A stretch of 64,000 nt of DNA. Origin: Streptomyces liliifuscus. GTDB lineage: Bacteria > Actinomycetota > Actinomycetes > Streptomycetales > Streptomycetaceae. The stretch's first letter is position 1; each line of letters begins with the position of its first letter. The DNA is taken from contig NZ_CP066831.1 of assembly GCF_016598615.1 (NCBI RefSeq), positions 620,001 to 684,000 on the forward strand, in the 5' to 3' direction. Shown in pieces: positions 52,178 through 61,570 of this stretch. The position numbers and the translations under genes are program-made. The notes below the pieces were generated by a model that was not told where the DNA came from, did not search any database, and saw nothing but the letters and a program-made list of their open reading frames with translations.

Positions 52178-52753
52178 CTACCGTCTCGGTCCCGCGACGG
52201 CGTAGGCCGCGGTGCCGACGACCGTGAGGACCAGGGCCGTCCAGGTGCCCGATGCCGTGCCGGGAGGCAGCAGCATCCACATCGCCACCTCCATCGGCGC
52301 GCTCGTCGGGGGCGGGGCGAAGAACGAGAACAAGAGCCAGGCGAACGGCAGCGTCCAGGCGTACTGGCCGCCCGAGATCGCCGCGCCCAGGGCGGCCAGC
52401 CCCATCAGGCCCGCGCTGTCCCGGACTACGAACGCGGTGGTGGCCATGGACGCGCCCATGCTCTGCACCGTCAGCAGCACCGCGGCGACGACCGCGCCGC
52501 AGAGCAGCACATGCGCCGCTCTGCGAGGCACCCAGCGGATCGCGGCCGTCCGGTCCAGCGCGAGGTCCTGCCCGCCGAGCCCGACCGAGAAGGCCATCAC
52601 CCCCGTGGCGAGGACGAGCACGGGCAGCCTGGGATCACCGGGCCCCGCGCCCTCGTCCCGGGCGAGTGCCCACACCGCCAGCGCGCCGATCACCACCGCG
52701 GCGAGCGAAGCGGGTATCCGACGCGAGCGCGCGTACAGCGTCAGCCATCTCAC
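52178..52753 (-). CDS. Membrane protein, partner of the ABC-2 exporter
   Basis: A 191-residue integral membrane protein with about six predicted helices (SLAAVVIGALAVWALARDEG, HVLLCGAVVAAVLLTVQSMG, TALVLTVVGTAAYAVAG). It starts at GTG 52753, overlapping the stop of the preceding gene (GTGA). It is the last gene of the sigma/anti-sigma/ABC operon and is probably a second permease-like subunit. No enzymatic motif is seen. Confidence 0.75.
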   Translation of the reverse strand: MRWLTLYARSRRIPASLAAVVIGALAVWALARDEGAGPGDPRLPVLVLATGVMAFSVGLGGQDLALDRTAAIRWVPRRAAHVLLCGAVVAAVLLTVQSMGASMATTAFVVRDSAGLMGLAALGAAISGGQYAWTLPFAWLLFSFFAPPPTSAPMEVAMWMLLPPGTASGTWTALVLTVVGTAAYAVAGPRR

Positions 52754-54144
52754 CGGGACGAACCGCCGGACAGCACCTCGAACGGGTCGCCCTCGCAGGA
52801 GAGCGCGACGGCGCGCATCGCCTTGATCCGCGAGAGTTGCTCTGCCCGTGGAAGCGCCTTGAGTTCCTTCCACACCGGTCGGGTCTCGGCTTCGACCTCG
52901 CGACGCATATTTGCCGGCGTACCGCCGAGCGGCTTGAGGTCCCCCAGGACCCAGCCGACCGCGACGGTCTGCGCGAATTCATCTCCCCCGAAGCCGCTCC
53001 AGCCGACGGGAGTGCACCCTGGCACCATGCCTTTGGCGATCAGGGCCCGGGTCAGCTCCTCGCCCTTCGCAGCGGCGACGATGGAGTCGTCGAAGTCGAG
53101 GAGCACGGTCTCGCGGGACCACTGCGGCGTGGAGCCCTCCGGCAGTACGGCGGTGTTCTCGCGGATCGAGACCGGCGCCTGATCACCCAGGGCACCGTGC
53201 AGCCAGCGCAACGCCTCCTTGCCGGGACCCGCGAGGTCCGCGAGTCGTGCCTGCTGCGTCTTCGTCACGCACACCGGGCCGTCGCACACCAGCTCCGCGG
53301 CGGCCTCGTCGACGACGTACATCCGGCGCGCGTCGGCGGGGAGGATAAGCAGGGCGATCGCCGCGCCGGCCAGGACGGGCGTCAGGGCGGTCAGCCGGGC
53401 GCGCGGGGTCACGGCGACCAGCAGCGCGAAGCCGGTCCCGGCCATGCCGAGCAGCCAGAGCGTCTGTCCGACGTGCACGGAGGCGGAGAGCGTGACGAAC
53501 GCCTCGCGCGCGTCTTCCACCGTCGGTGACAGCAGCGAGACCCGGTTCGGTTCCGAGTTCGTGAACCCGTCCGCCGTGTCCGTCTCCGTCCGGCCCAGCG
53601 ACATGTGCATCAGGGCCGTGAACACGAAGGCGCCCATGGCCAGCGCGGGCGGGGTGAGCGGGGACGGCAGGGCTCTCCCGGCCCCCATGCCCAGCACGGC
53701 CCCCGCGACGAGGAAGAGTGTCCCCACCAGCGAGATCGGCAGCCACCCGAGGTGCGTGTACTCGGTGTGCGCGAGCACCTGGACCCCACCCACGAGGACC
53801 AGGAACGCGAAGGCCGAGGCCAGCGTGATCGCCGTCGCGCCCGCCAGGGTGGCAGCGCGGTGCCGGGCGGGCCGCGGGGTGCTCGTCAGCAGCTCGGACA
53901 TCTTCGAGCGGTGGTCGCGCAGTCCCTGCAGTGCCCCGAGCCCGACGGCGAGCGGCCACAGGTAGAACAGCAGGGAGCGGGTCCACAGGGCCAGTGGTGT
54001 CCACTGGGCCGTCCACGCCGTGGTGCCACTCCACCAGGCGCCGTTCAGCAGGAACAGGAACGCCAGCGCCGGTGCCAGGACCACGACGCCGGCCCACGGG
54101 GCGACCGAACGCCTCAACTCGATACGCAGGACGCGGCTGTTCAC
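52750..54144 (-). CDS. ABC-2-type permease with extracytoplasmic C-terminal domain
   Basis: A 464-residue protein. Six helices lie in the first 270 residues (WAGVVVLAPALAFLFLLNGA ... ALTPVLAGAAIALLILP), including an ABC-2 permease-like loop (LRDHRSKMSELLTSTPRPAR). A soluble C-terminal region of about 190 residues follows (QQARLADLAGPGKEALRWLH, SIRENTAVLPEGSTPQWSRE) and is probably outside. GTG 54144 overlaps the ATPase gene stop. It is the transmembrane partner of the ATPase; the substrate is unknown. Confidence 0.8.
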   Translation of the reverse strand: MNSRVLRIELRRSVAPWAGVVVLAPALAFLFLLNGAWWSGTTAWTAQWTPLALWTRSLLFYLWPLAVGLGALQGLRDHRSKMSELLTSTPRPARHRAATLAGATAITLASAFAFLVLVGGVQVLAHTEYTHLGWLPISLVGTLFLVAGAVLGMGAGRALPSPLTPPALAMGAFVFTALMHMSLGRTETDTADGFTNSEPNRVSLLSPTVEDAREAFVTLSASVHVGQTLWLLGMAGTGFALLVAVTPRARLTALTPVLAGAAIALLILPADARRMYVVDEAAAELVCDGPVCVTKTQQARLADLAGPGKEALRWLHGALGDQAPVSIRENTAVLPEGSTPQWSRETVLLDFDDSIVAAAKGEELTRALIAKGMVPGCTPVGWSGFGGDEFAQTVAVGWVLGDLKPLGGTPANMRREVEAETRPVWKELKALPRAEQLSRIKAMRAVALSCEGDPFEVLSGGSSR

Positions 54145-54950
54145 CAGGTGCCCCTTCCCTGCTCGGGGTTGGCCAGCAGGGCCGAGTAGCCGCGCTCCAG
54201 CGGGCTGTCACCCACGTGTTCGGGGCCGCCCGCCGAGGCCAGTTCGTCCGGAGGGCCCTGGAAGACCAGCCGGCCCTCGGCGAAGAGCACCACGTCGGTG
54301 CAGGCGGCGGCGACGTCCTCCACCAGATGGGTCGAGACGAGCACGCAGGTGTCCGTACCCAACTCCTGCAGCAGCTCGCGGAAACGCAGCCGCTGTGCCG
54401 GGTCCAGGCCGACCGTCGGCTCGTCGAGGAGCAGGATCGTCGGGTCGTTGACGATGGCCTGGGCGATGCCGACCCTGCGCACCATGCCGCCCGACAGGGC
54501 CTTCATCCTCTCGTCGGCGCGGTCCGCCAGGCCCACCCGCTCCACGGCGCGCTGCACCGCCGCGGGGATGTCCGCCTTGGGCACCTCCTTCAGCCACGCC
54601 ATGTACTCGATGAACTCACGCACCGTGAAGCGCTTGTAGTAGCCGAACTCCTGCGGCAGATAGCCGATTCGGCGGCGTACCGCACGGTGCTCGCGCATGC
54701 CGCCCACGGACTCGCCGAGCAGCTCCAGGCTGCCCTCGGTGGGACGCAGCACGGTGGCCAGCGTCCGGATGAGGGTGGTCTTGCCCGCCCCGTTGGGGCC
54801 GAGGAGCCCGTGTACGCCGGTGCCCAGCGACAGGTCGAGGCCGTCGACGGCCATCCTTTTCCTGCCGACCCTGACCTTCAGCCCGGTTGCCTGGATCTGC
54901 CAGGCGTAGGCCGTCGGTGCGATGTCGGCCGCGCTCACGGCGGACGTCAT
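54141..54950 (-). CDS. ABC transporter ATP-binding protein
   Basis: A 269-residue ATPase. Walker A is GPNGAGKT at 51-58, the Q-loop is in GYLPQEFGYYKRFTVREFIE, the signature LSGGMVRRVGIAQA, Walker B TILLLDEPTVGLD, and the H-loop STHLVEDV. It powers export through the two membrane proteins encoded next. ATG 54950 has AAAGGA seven bases upstream. GTGA overlaps link it to the downstream gene; the zinc-finger membrane gene is 32 bp upstream. Confidence 0.93.
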   Translation of the reverse strand: MTSAVSAADIAPTAYAWQIQATGLKVRVGRKRMAVDGLDLSLGTGVHGLLGPNGAGKTTLIRTLATVLRPTEGSLELLGESVGGMREHRAVRRRIGYLPQEFGYYKRFTVREFIEYMAWLKEVPKADIPAAVQRAVERVGLADRADERMKALSGGMVRRVGIAQAIVNDPTILLLDEPTVGLDPAQRLRFRELLQELGTDTCVLVSTHLVEDVAAACTDVVLFAEGRLVFQGPPDELASAGGPEHVGDSPLERGYSALLANPEQGRGTW

Positions 54951-54982
54951 GTGGTGTTCCTTTCCCATGTTCTTTCCGATGG

Positions 54983-55801
54983 TCATTGATGAGCTCCCAG
55001 CACGGTGTACGCCCCTCTGCGGGCGACCACGACACCGATACCGAGCGCGAGGATCAGCCCCCACACGGGCAGGCCGTCCGTCTGCAGGGCGAAGGTCGTA
55101 CGGCTGGTGGCCAGGGTCGGCGCCACGACCACGGCGGCCCACACGGCGGCCAGCACGACGGCGGCGCGGGTCACACCGACGACACCGCCGAGCGCCAGCG
55201 TCGTGGCTGTGAAGGCCAGACAGGGCAGCAGCCACTGGGCCACCATCACCCCCGTCACCCATCCGCCCACCAGCAGCGCGGGGACCAGCACGGCAAGAAC
55301 GGACGCGGTGCGCCGCAGCACCAGATAGAGCCCGGCCCTGGGCACGGAGGTCGTCAGTTCGTACGCCGGGTCCAGACCGCGCGACCAGGACGCCGCGACG
55401 CCGAGCACGGGCAGGACCGGAGCGACCAGCAGCACCAGCGACACCTCGCCGGAGCCGGTGTCGGACAGGTCGAACAGCAGGGCCAGCAGCGTCACGCCCA
55501 CGACCATGGCCAGCCACGGCACCATCGTGGGCGTCATCCACCTCGCCAGCGGCGCCGACCAGCGCCGTCGGCGCGGCATCGTGGCAGTGACCGCGAGTTG
55601 GGGTTCGAGGCCGGACCACACGGTGTCGACGAGCGACGCCACGGCGGGCGCCCCCGCGCCGACAGCGGCGGACAACCGGTCACGGCACTCCCGGCACATC
55701 TCCAGATGCGCCTCCACAGCCCACACCTCGTCGGCGGAGAGGTCCGCGCCGCCGCGCACGTACCCCTCGATGATCCGCTTCGACGCGTGTTCGACACTCA
55801 T
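54983..55801 (-). CDS. Zinc-finger anti-sigma-type multi-pass membrane protein
   Basis: A 272-residue protein starting at ATG 55801, overlapping the sigma-factor stop (ATGA). The N-terminal cytoplasmic part has the zinc-binding anti-sigma motif HLEMCRECRDRL (His-x3-Cys-x2-Cys). About six helices follow (MVPWLAMVVGVTLLALLFDL ... VWGLILALGIGVVVARRG). It probably holds the co-encoded ECF sigma factor at the membrane until a signal arrives, and may contribute to the exporter, since the ABC genes follow immediately. Most zinc-finger anti-sigmas have only one helix, so the multi-pass form is notable. Confidence 0.82.
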   Translation of the reverse strand: MSVEHASKRIIEGYVRGGADLSADEVWAVEAHLEMCRECRDRLSAAVGAGAPAVASLVDTVWSGLEPQLAVTATMPRRRRWSAPLARWMTPTMVPWLAMVVGVTLLALLFDLSDTGSGEVSLVLLVAPVLPVLGVAASWSRGLDPAYELTTSVPRAGLYLVLRRTASVLAVLVPALLVGGWVTGVMVAQWLLPCLAFTATTLALGGVVGVTRAAVVLAAVWAAVVVAPTLATSRTTFALQTDGLPVWGLILALGIGVVVARRGAYTVLGAHQ

Positions 55802-56415
55802 GCCAGCGCCCTCCGCATCTCGATACGGGCCCGGCGGGCACGGGTCTTGACCGTGCCCTCGGGCAGCCCGAGCAGGACCGCGGTCTCCCGGACGGACAGC
55901 CCGTCGAGCACCATGGCCTGCAGTACCTGTCTCAGTTCCGGCGCGAGGCACCGCAGCGCGTCCCCGACATCACCGCCGACGGTGTCCGCGAGCGCCAACT
56001 CCTCGGCGGCGGGCGCCACGTCGGGCGGAGCGGCGGCCTGCGGCGGCTCCGCGTGGTGAGCCCTGCGCCGGAACGCGTCGACGAGGCGGCGCGCCGCGAT
56101 CGTCCACAGCCAACCGGTGGCCGTCCCCCCGACCGCGGTTCCGGCGAACGCACCCGCGGCGCGCCACACGGCCAGGTAGGTCTCCTGCATGACCTCCGCG
56201 ACGATCTGCTCGTCGATACACCGGCGGCGCAGCCGCACCGCCATCCACGGCGACGTACGCCGGTACAGCTCCTCGAACGCGGCACGGTCGCCTTTTGCCA
56301 CCAGCCGGACGAGACGCTCCTCGTCCACCTCGTGCAGCGCTGCTCTGACTGATCTCACACCTGCTAGACGCCCGGCCCGGGCGACAGGTTTTCCCACAGC
56401 AGTGATCCACGTCAC
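55798..56415 (-). CDS. ECF-type RNA polymerase sigma factor
   Basis: A sigma factor of about 205 residues. Region 2 reads DRAAFEELYRRTSPWMAVRL and EVMQETYLAVWRAAGAF; region 4 is LVLDGLSVRETA-like (MVLDGLSVRETAVLLGLPEG, TVKTRARRARIEMRRAL). GTG 56415 is chosen because GAGGG lies about five bases upstream; GTG 56358 and ATG 56478 are in frame too. It heads an operon of five overlapping genes with its zinc-finger membrane regulator and an ABC exporter, so it most likely drives that operon. Confidence 0.88.
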   Translation of the reverse strand: MTWITAVGKPVARAGRLAGVRSVRAALHEVDEERLVRLVAKGDRAAFEELYRRTSPWMAVRLRRRCIDEQIVAEVMQETYLAVWRAAGAFAGTAVGGTATGWLWTIAARRLVDAFRRRAHHAEPPQAAAPPDVAPAAEELALADTVGGDVGDALRCLAPELRQVLQAMVLDGLSVRETAVLLGLPEGTVKTRARRARIEMRRALA

Positions 56416-56515
56416 ACCGGAACCCTCGCCGCCACGGGCCTTCGGGTGCCGCTCTCCATCACGGCACTTCTGTCCCATGCCTTGACCCGCCGGGCCGGGA
56501 GGTGCAACCTCTCGT

Positions 56516-56541
56516 TAATGCGCATTAGGTAATACGCATTA
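56516..56541. promoter_or_regulatory. Twin AT-rich LacI operators TAATGCGCATTA/TAATACGCATTA
   Basis: A perfect 12-bp palindrome TAATGCGCATTA at 56516-56527 and a one-mismatch copy TAATACGCATTA at 56530-56541, 14 bp apart, lie about 50 bp before the LacI gene. Their AT-richness stands out sharply in this genome. Confidence 0.75.
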
Positions 56542-56590
56542 ACGCGCTGTCGGCAACAGCACCAAGCGCTGCCCGGAGGAGAGAAGCACT

Positions 56591-57688
56591 GTGGAACCCA
56601 GGAAGCGGCCCGGACGTACGCCCGCTCCGGCCGGTCGTACGTCGCGGCCCCGGCAGGCCGAGGTGGCCCGGCTCGCGGGGGTGTCGCAGGCGACCGTGTC
56701 CCTGGTGCTGTCCCCGAAGCCCGACGGCAAGGGACGCATCATCTCCGAGGAGACCCGGCAGCGGGTCCTGGAGGCGGCCCGCAGCCTCGGTTACGTGCCC
56801 GATCCGGCCGCCCGGCGACTGGCCGCCGCCCGCAACAACCTGCTCGGTGTCTTCAGCTTCACCGCCACGTTCCCGACCGATGTGCAGCACTCGTACTACC
56901 CCTTCCTGGTCGGCGTGGAGCGCGAGGCGGCGGCGCTCGGCTACGACCTGGTGCTGTTCACCGGGTCGAGCACCGGCGGCGCGGGGGCCACGGGTCCCGA
57001 CGCCCTGAGCCGGGTCCGGCTCGCCGACGGCTGTCTCTTCATCGGTCGGCACACGCCCCGGGCGGAGCTCAAACGGCTGGTCGAGGACGGCTTCCCGGTC
57101 GTGCACCTGGGCCGCCGCGAGGAGTTGGAGGGCGTGGCCTGGGTGGGCGCGGACTATGTCGAGGCCACGCGTGAAGTCGTGGGCCATCTGGCCGAGTTGG
57201 GGCATCGGCGCATCGTCCTCGTCCGTGAGGACGACGACGCGCCCGCCTCGACGGACCGTCAGCGCGGCTTCCTGGAAGGACTGGTAGCAACGGGTCTGCC
57301 CTCCGGGCCCACAGCCGTCTTCCGGTCCGCGGATCCGCAGCGGGAGCTCAGCCCCGAACGGCTGCGCGCCTGGGTCGATGAAGGAGTGACGGCCTTCGTC
57401 GCCGAGGAGACCGACACCGGGGCGGCCTGGCGAAGCCTGCTCTCCGCCGTGCGCGAGGCGGGCCTCGACTGCCCCGGAGAGGTGTCCCTCGCCCTGCTCG
57501 GCAGCCCGCCCGCCGACCTGGCAAGTGAACCCGAACCCACCGGATTCGACATCCCCCGCCCGCAGTTGGGTGCTGCCGCCGTGCGGTTGCTGGCCGCGCT
57601 CGTCGCGGGCGAGGAGGCACGAGAACCACTCGTCAGCTGCGTCTTCCGCCCGGGCCCGACGACCGCACCGCCGCGTGCCCGTCCCTGA
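56591..57688 (+). CDS. LacI-family transcriptional regulator of the oxidoreductase/HyuA cluster
   Basis: A 365-residue repressor starting at GTG 56591 with GGAGGAG upstream. After a basic Pro/Arg-rich leader the helix-turn-helix is AEVARLAGVSQATVSLVLSP, followed by the ligand-binding domain (LLGVFSFTATFPTDVQHSYY ... FRPGPTTAPP). It is the first gene of a unidirectional cluster reaching the window end, and twin palindromes upstream are its probable autoregulatory operators. Confidence 0.9.
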   Translation: MEPRKRPGRTPAPAGRTSRPRQAEVARLAGVSQATVSLVLSPKPDGKGRIISEETRQRVLEAARSLGYVPDPAARRLAAARNNLLGVFSFTATFPTDVQHSYYPFLVGVEREAAALGYDLVLFTGSSTGGAGATGPDALSRVRLADGCLFIGRHTPRAELKRLVEDGFPVVHLGRREELEGVAWVGADYVEATREVVGHLAELGHRRIVLVREDDDAPASTDRQRGFLEGLVATGLPSGPTAVFRSADPQRELSPERLRAWVDEGVTAFVAEETDTGAAWRSLLSAVREAGLDCPGEVSLALLGSPPADLASEPEPTGFDIPRPQLGAAAVRLLAALVAGEEAREPLVSCVFRPGPTTAPPRARP

Positions 57689-57744
57689 GCACGGTCCGTA
57701 CCGGCCTCACCCCCTGTGCCCCTGATCCAGCAGCAAGGAGAAGC

Positions 57745-59343
57745 GTGATACCCGAAGCAGACATCCTCGTCGTGGGAGGCGGCCTCGGTGGTGTGGCCGC
57801 CGCACTCGCCGCCTGCCGGGCAGGACGCAGCGTCGTGCTCACCGAGGAGACGGACTGGATCGGCGGCCAGCTCACCAGCCAGGCCGTACCGCCCGACGAG
57901 CACCCGTGGGTGGAAAGGTTCGGCACGACCGCCTCGTACCGGCGGATGCGCGAGGAGATCCGGAGGTACTACCGCCACTGGTACCCGCTGCGGGCCGAGG
58001 CCCTGGCGCTCACCGACCTCAACCCGGGAGCCGGCCGCGTCAGCAAGCTCTGCCACGAGCCGAAGGCCGCCCTCGCCGTCCTGGAGGGCATGCTCGCACC
58101 CCACCGAGCGGCGGGACGGCTGACCGTACTCACCGAGCACCGGCCGATCTCCGCCGAGTCCGACAACGATGTCGTACGGTCGGTGACCCTCAAGGACCTG
58201 CGCGACGGGACACATCGCACCCTCACCGCGCGTTACGTCCTGGACGCCACCGAGACGGGTGAACTCCTCGACCTCGCGGGTGTCGAGCACGCGAACGGGG
58301 CCGAAGCGCAGGCCGAGTTCGACGAGCCGCACGCCCCCGACGAGGCTCAGCCTCTCAACCAGCAGGGCATCACGGTCTGCTTCGCGCTCTCCCATCACGA
58401 GGGCGAGGACCACACGATCGACCGCCCGGAAGACTTCGACTTCTGGCGCGACCACCGGCCCTCGTTCTGGCCGGGCCCGCTGCTGGGCTTCGAGGCCCCC
58501 GACCCGCGCACGCTGGAGGCGGTGCCGCGGACCTTCGTACCGAATCCGGCCCTCGACCCGCTCAGCGTCTCCGCCGACCAGAGTGCCGACGCCGGTGACA
58601 AGGAGCTGTGGGGCTTCCGTCGTATCCTCGCCCGCAAGCTGCACGCGCCGGGCGCCTTCGATTCCGACATCACGCTCGTCAACTGGCCGCTCAACGACTA
58701 CTGGCTCAAGCCGTACATCGGTCAGGAGGCCGAAGCGCTGCGTGAGGCACGGCAGTTGTCGCTGTCGCTGCTGCACTGGCTGCAGACCGAGGCGCCGCGC
58801 GCGGACGGCGGGACCGGCTTCCCGGGACTGCGGATCCGCCCGGACGTGACCGGCACGGCGGACGGCCTGGCCAAGGCGGCGTACGTCCGTGAGTCCCGGC
58901 GTATCAAGGCCGTCACCACGGTCACCGAGCACGACGTGGCGATCGACATCGTCGGCCCACGCGGCGGCACGCGGCATCGCGACTCGGTGGGCGTCGGCAG
59001 CTACCGCATCGACCTGCATCCCTCGACCGGCGGCGACAACTACATCGACATCGGGTCCGTGCCGTTCGAGATCCCGCTCGGCGCACTCGTGCCGCGCCGG
59101 GTGCGCAACCTGCTGCCCGCCGGCAAGAACATCGGCACCACGCACATCACCAACGGCTGCTACCGCCTCCACCCGGTGGAGTGGAACGTGGGCGAGGTCG
59201 CCGGTGCCCTGGCCGCGCACTGCGTGGCCGAGGACGTCGAGCCGCACCAGGTGCAGGCCGAGGACAAGCGGTTCGAGGAGTTCGCGCGGCTGCTCGACCG
59301 CGACGGAGTGCAACGCCACTGGCCGGACGTACGCGGCTACTGA
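57745..59343 (+). CDS. FAD-dependent oxidoreductase
   Basis: A 532-residue flavoprotein of the FAD_oxidored (PF12831-like) group. The Rossmann loop is ILVVGGGLGGVAAALAA, followed by the acidic strand end SVVLTEETDWIGGQLT with the IGGQLT segment typical of this family. YVLDATETGELLDLAGV is the second FAD-contacting region and NLLPAGKNIGTTHITNGCYR the C-terminal one. Cytoplasmic; substrate unknown. GTG 57745 has AAGGAG four bases upstream. The HyuA-like gene follows about 100 bp later, suggesting joint use of one substrate. Confidence 0.85.
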   Translation: MIPEADILVVGGGLGGVAAALAACRAGRSVVLTEETDWIGGQLTSQAVPPDEHPWVERFGTTASYRRMREEIRRYYRHWYPLRAEALALTDLNPGAGRVSKLCHEPKAALAVLEGMLAPHRAAGRLTVLTEHRPISAESDNDVVRSVTLKDLRDGTHRTLTARYVLDATETGELLDLAGVEHANGAEAQAEFDEPHAPDEAQPLNQQGITVCFALSHHEGEDHTIDRPEDFDFWRDHRPSFWPGPLLGFEAPDPRTLEAVPRTFVPNPALDPLSVSADQSADAGDKELWGFRRILARKLHAPGAFDSDITLVNWPLNDYWLKPYIGQEAEALREARQLSLSLLHWLQTEAPRADGGTGFPGLRIRPDVTGTADGLAKAAYVRESRRIKAVTTVTEHDVAIDIVGPRGGTRHRDSVGVGSYRIDLHPSTGGDNYIDIGSVPFEIPLGALVPRRVRNLLPAGKNIGTTHITNGCYRLHPVEWNVGEVAGALAAHCVAEDVEPHQVQAEDKRFEEFARLLDRDGVQRHWPDVRGY

Positions 59344-59440
59344 ACGACCCCCGCCTGGGAGGGAGTTCGGGCGGGCGGATCCATCCGCCCGCCCGGCCAT
59401 CGCCCGCGCGAACCGATCCAGCACAAGGAGGTGCACGGAT

Positions 59441-61570
59441 ATGAACACACCCCGCATCCGCGTCGGCATCGACGTGGGCGGAACCTTCACCGACGCCGTA
59501 GCCGTGGACGCCACGACCCTCGAACTCCTCGGGCAGGTCAAGGTCCCCACCAGCCACCATCACGAGGACGGCGTCGCACACGGCATCGTCGAGGCACTCG
59601 ACCGGCTCCTGGAGCAGACCGGCTGCGCCCCGGCCGACGTCGCCTTCCTGGCGCACGGCACGACCCAGGCCACCAACGCCCTCCTGGAGGGCGACGTGGC
59701 GACCGTCGGACTGATCGGCATCGGGACCGGCCCCGCGGCGGTGCTCACCCGCCGCCTCGCGTCGTTCGGCAAGCTCGAACTCACCCCCGGCAAAAGGCTT
59801 CCGCTGGCCTACGCGCATGTCACGGACCCTCAGGACACGGCCGCTGTCCGCCACGCCGTCGAGGAGCTGAAGGGCGACGGCGCTCAAGTCCTCGTCGCCA
59901 GCCAGCCGTTCAGCGTCGACCGTCCCGAGGGCGAGCAGGCCGTCCTGGACACGGCACGGCCGTACGGGCTGCCGATGACCGCCGCACATGAGATCACCTC
60001 GCTGTACGGGCTGCACAAACGAACCCGCACCGCCGTCGTCAACGCGGCGATCCTGCCCCGGATGCTGGCCACCGCCGACCTCGTCGACGCCTCCATCACC
60101 AAGGCGGGCGTGACAGCGCCGCTGATGGTGATGCGCTGCGACGGAGGCGTGATGGTGCTCGACGAGATGCGCCGCCGACCGCTCCTGACGGTCCTGTCCG
60201 GACCGGCTGCCGGAGTCGCGGGCGCTCTGATGCAGGAGCGGGTGAGCGAGGGCGTGTTCCTTGAGACCGGGGGCACCTCGACCGACATCAGCGTCGTACG
60301 CCGCGGCAAGGTCGCCGTCCGGCACGCCACCATCCTCGGCAAGACCTCGTATCTGAGCGCCCTCGACGTGCGCACGGTCGGTGTCGGCGGTGGCTCCATG
60401 GTGCGGATCGGCGGCGGCCGCGTGACGGGGGTGGGACCGCGCAGCGCTCACATCGCGGGGCTGCCGTACGCCTGCTTCGCCTCCCCCGACCAACTGCGCG
60501 ACGCCAAGGTGGACACCGTCCGGCCCATGGACGGCGACCCCGCCGACTACGCCGTGATCGACGCGGCGGGCGGGCGGTTCGCCGTCACCCTGACCTGTGC
60601 CGCCAATGCCCTCGGCCGTGTCCCCGAGGGCGACTTCGCCCGCTGCGACCCCCAGAGCGCGCGTGCCGCGATCGCGCCGCTGGCCGCCCATCTCGGCACC
60701 GACGTCGCGACCGCGGCGACACGGATCCTCGACGCGGGAATCGCGCAGGTGAAGACGGTGGTGGACGCCATGATCCGCGACTACCGCCTCGACAAGGACA
60801 CGGCGATCCTCGTCGGCGGAGGCGGCGGTGCCGCGTCCGTCACCCCGCACCTCGCCCTCAGCAGTGACATGGAGGGGCGGATCGCCCGTCACAACGAGGT
60901 CATCAGCCCCATCGGCGTCGCCCTCGCCCTCGTCCGGGAACAGGTCGAGCGGATCGTGCCCGGTGCCACGCAGGAACAGATCCTCGCCGTACGGGCCGAG
61001 GCGGAGCGGGCGGTCGTCGCCCAGGGCGCCGCCGCCGAGGGTGTCGAGGTCGAGGTCACCGTCGACCCGCAGACCAACACCGTGCGCGCGGTCGCGACCG
61101 GCGCCACCGAACTGCGCACCCAGGACCGGTCCCACCGCGCCGACGACACCGAGCGGCTCCGGGCCGCTGCGGCCAGCCTCAAGACCGACCCCGCGGCGGT
61201 CCACGTCCTCGCGGGCACCGCCGCCCACACCGTCTACGGCACCGAGACGCGCCGCCGCCTGCGCGCGACCCGCCGCCCTATACGGATCGTCGACGTGGAC
61301 GGCGTCGTACGCCACCACGCCGCCGACGCCCACGTGGAGACCACCACCGTGGCCGGTGCCCCGGAGGTCCTCGCGCGGCTGGTCGGCGAATCCACCTCGT
61401 ACGGCGACGGCGGGGTGCGCGCTCCTGCCCTGCGGCTGCTGCTCGGCGCCCGTATCGCCGACCTGTCCGGCGTCCTCGACCCCCAGCCTCTACTGGCGCT
61501 GGCCCGCAGCGAGTTGCGCGCCCGAGCGGCCGACGAGCCGGTGGTCGCGGTGCTGGAGGTACGGTCATGA
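59441..61570 (+). CDS. Hydantoinase/oxoprolinase family protein, HyuA-like
   Basis: A 709-residue ATPase of the N-methylhydantoinase A/5-oxoprolinase A family, which couples ATP hydrolysis to ring opening or carboxylation. The N-terminal actin-like phosphate loop is RVGIDVGGTFTDAVAV; later motifs are FLAHGTTQATNALLEG, LSGPAAGVAGA, ETGGTSTDISVVR and VGVGGGSMVRIGGG. AAGGAGG lies nine bases before ATG 59441. No HyuB partner subunit is encoded; instead an HExxH protein gene overlaps its stop by ATGA. The substrate is not evident. Confidence 0.88.
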   Translation: MNTPRIRVGIDVGGTFTDAVAVDATTLELLGQVKVPTSHHHEDGVAHGIVEALDRLLEQTGCAPADVAFLAHGTTQATNALLEGDVATVGLIGIGTGPAAVLTRRLASFGKLELTPGKRLPLAYAHVTDPQDTAAVRHAVEELKGDGAQVLVASQPFSVDRPEGEQAVLDTARPYGLPMTAAHEITSLYGLHKRTRTAVVNAAILPRMLATADLVDASITKAGVTAPLMVMRCDGGVMVLDEMRRRPLLTVLSGPAAGVAGALMQERVSEGVFLETGGTSTDISVVRRGKVAVRHATILGKTSYLSALDVRTVGVGGGSMVRIGGGRVTGVGPRSAHIAGLPYACFASPDQLRDAKVDTVRPMDGDPADYAVIDAAGGRFAVTLTCAANALGRVPEGDFARCDPQSARAAIAPLAAHLGTDVATAATRILDAGIAQVKTVVDAMIRDYRLDKDTAILVGGGGGAASVTPHLALSSDMEGRIARHNEVISPIGVALALVREQVERIVPGATQEQILAVRAEAERAVVAQGAAAEGVEVEVTVDPQTNTVRAVATGATELRTQDRSHRADDTERLRAAAASLKTDPAAVHVLAGTAAHTVYGTETRRRLRATRRPIRIVDVDGVVRHHAADAHVETTTVAGAPEVLARLVGESTSYGDGGVRAPALRLLLGARIADLSGVLDPQPLLALARSELRARAADEPVVAVLEVRS

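Noticed and set aside
59147-61333. 728-codon minus-strand frame opposite the HyuA-like gene
   Set aside because: Antisense shadow; all conserved motifs are on the plus strand.
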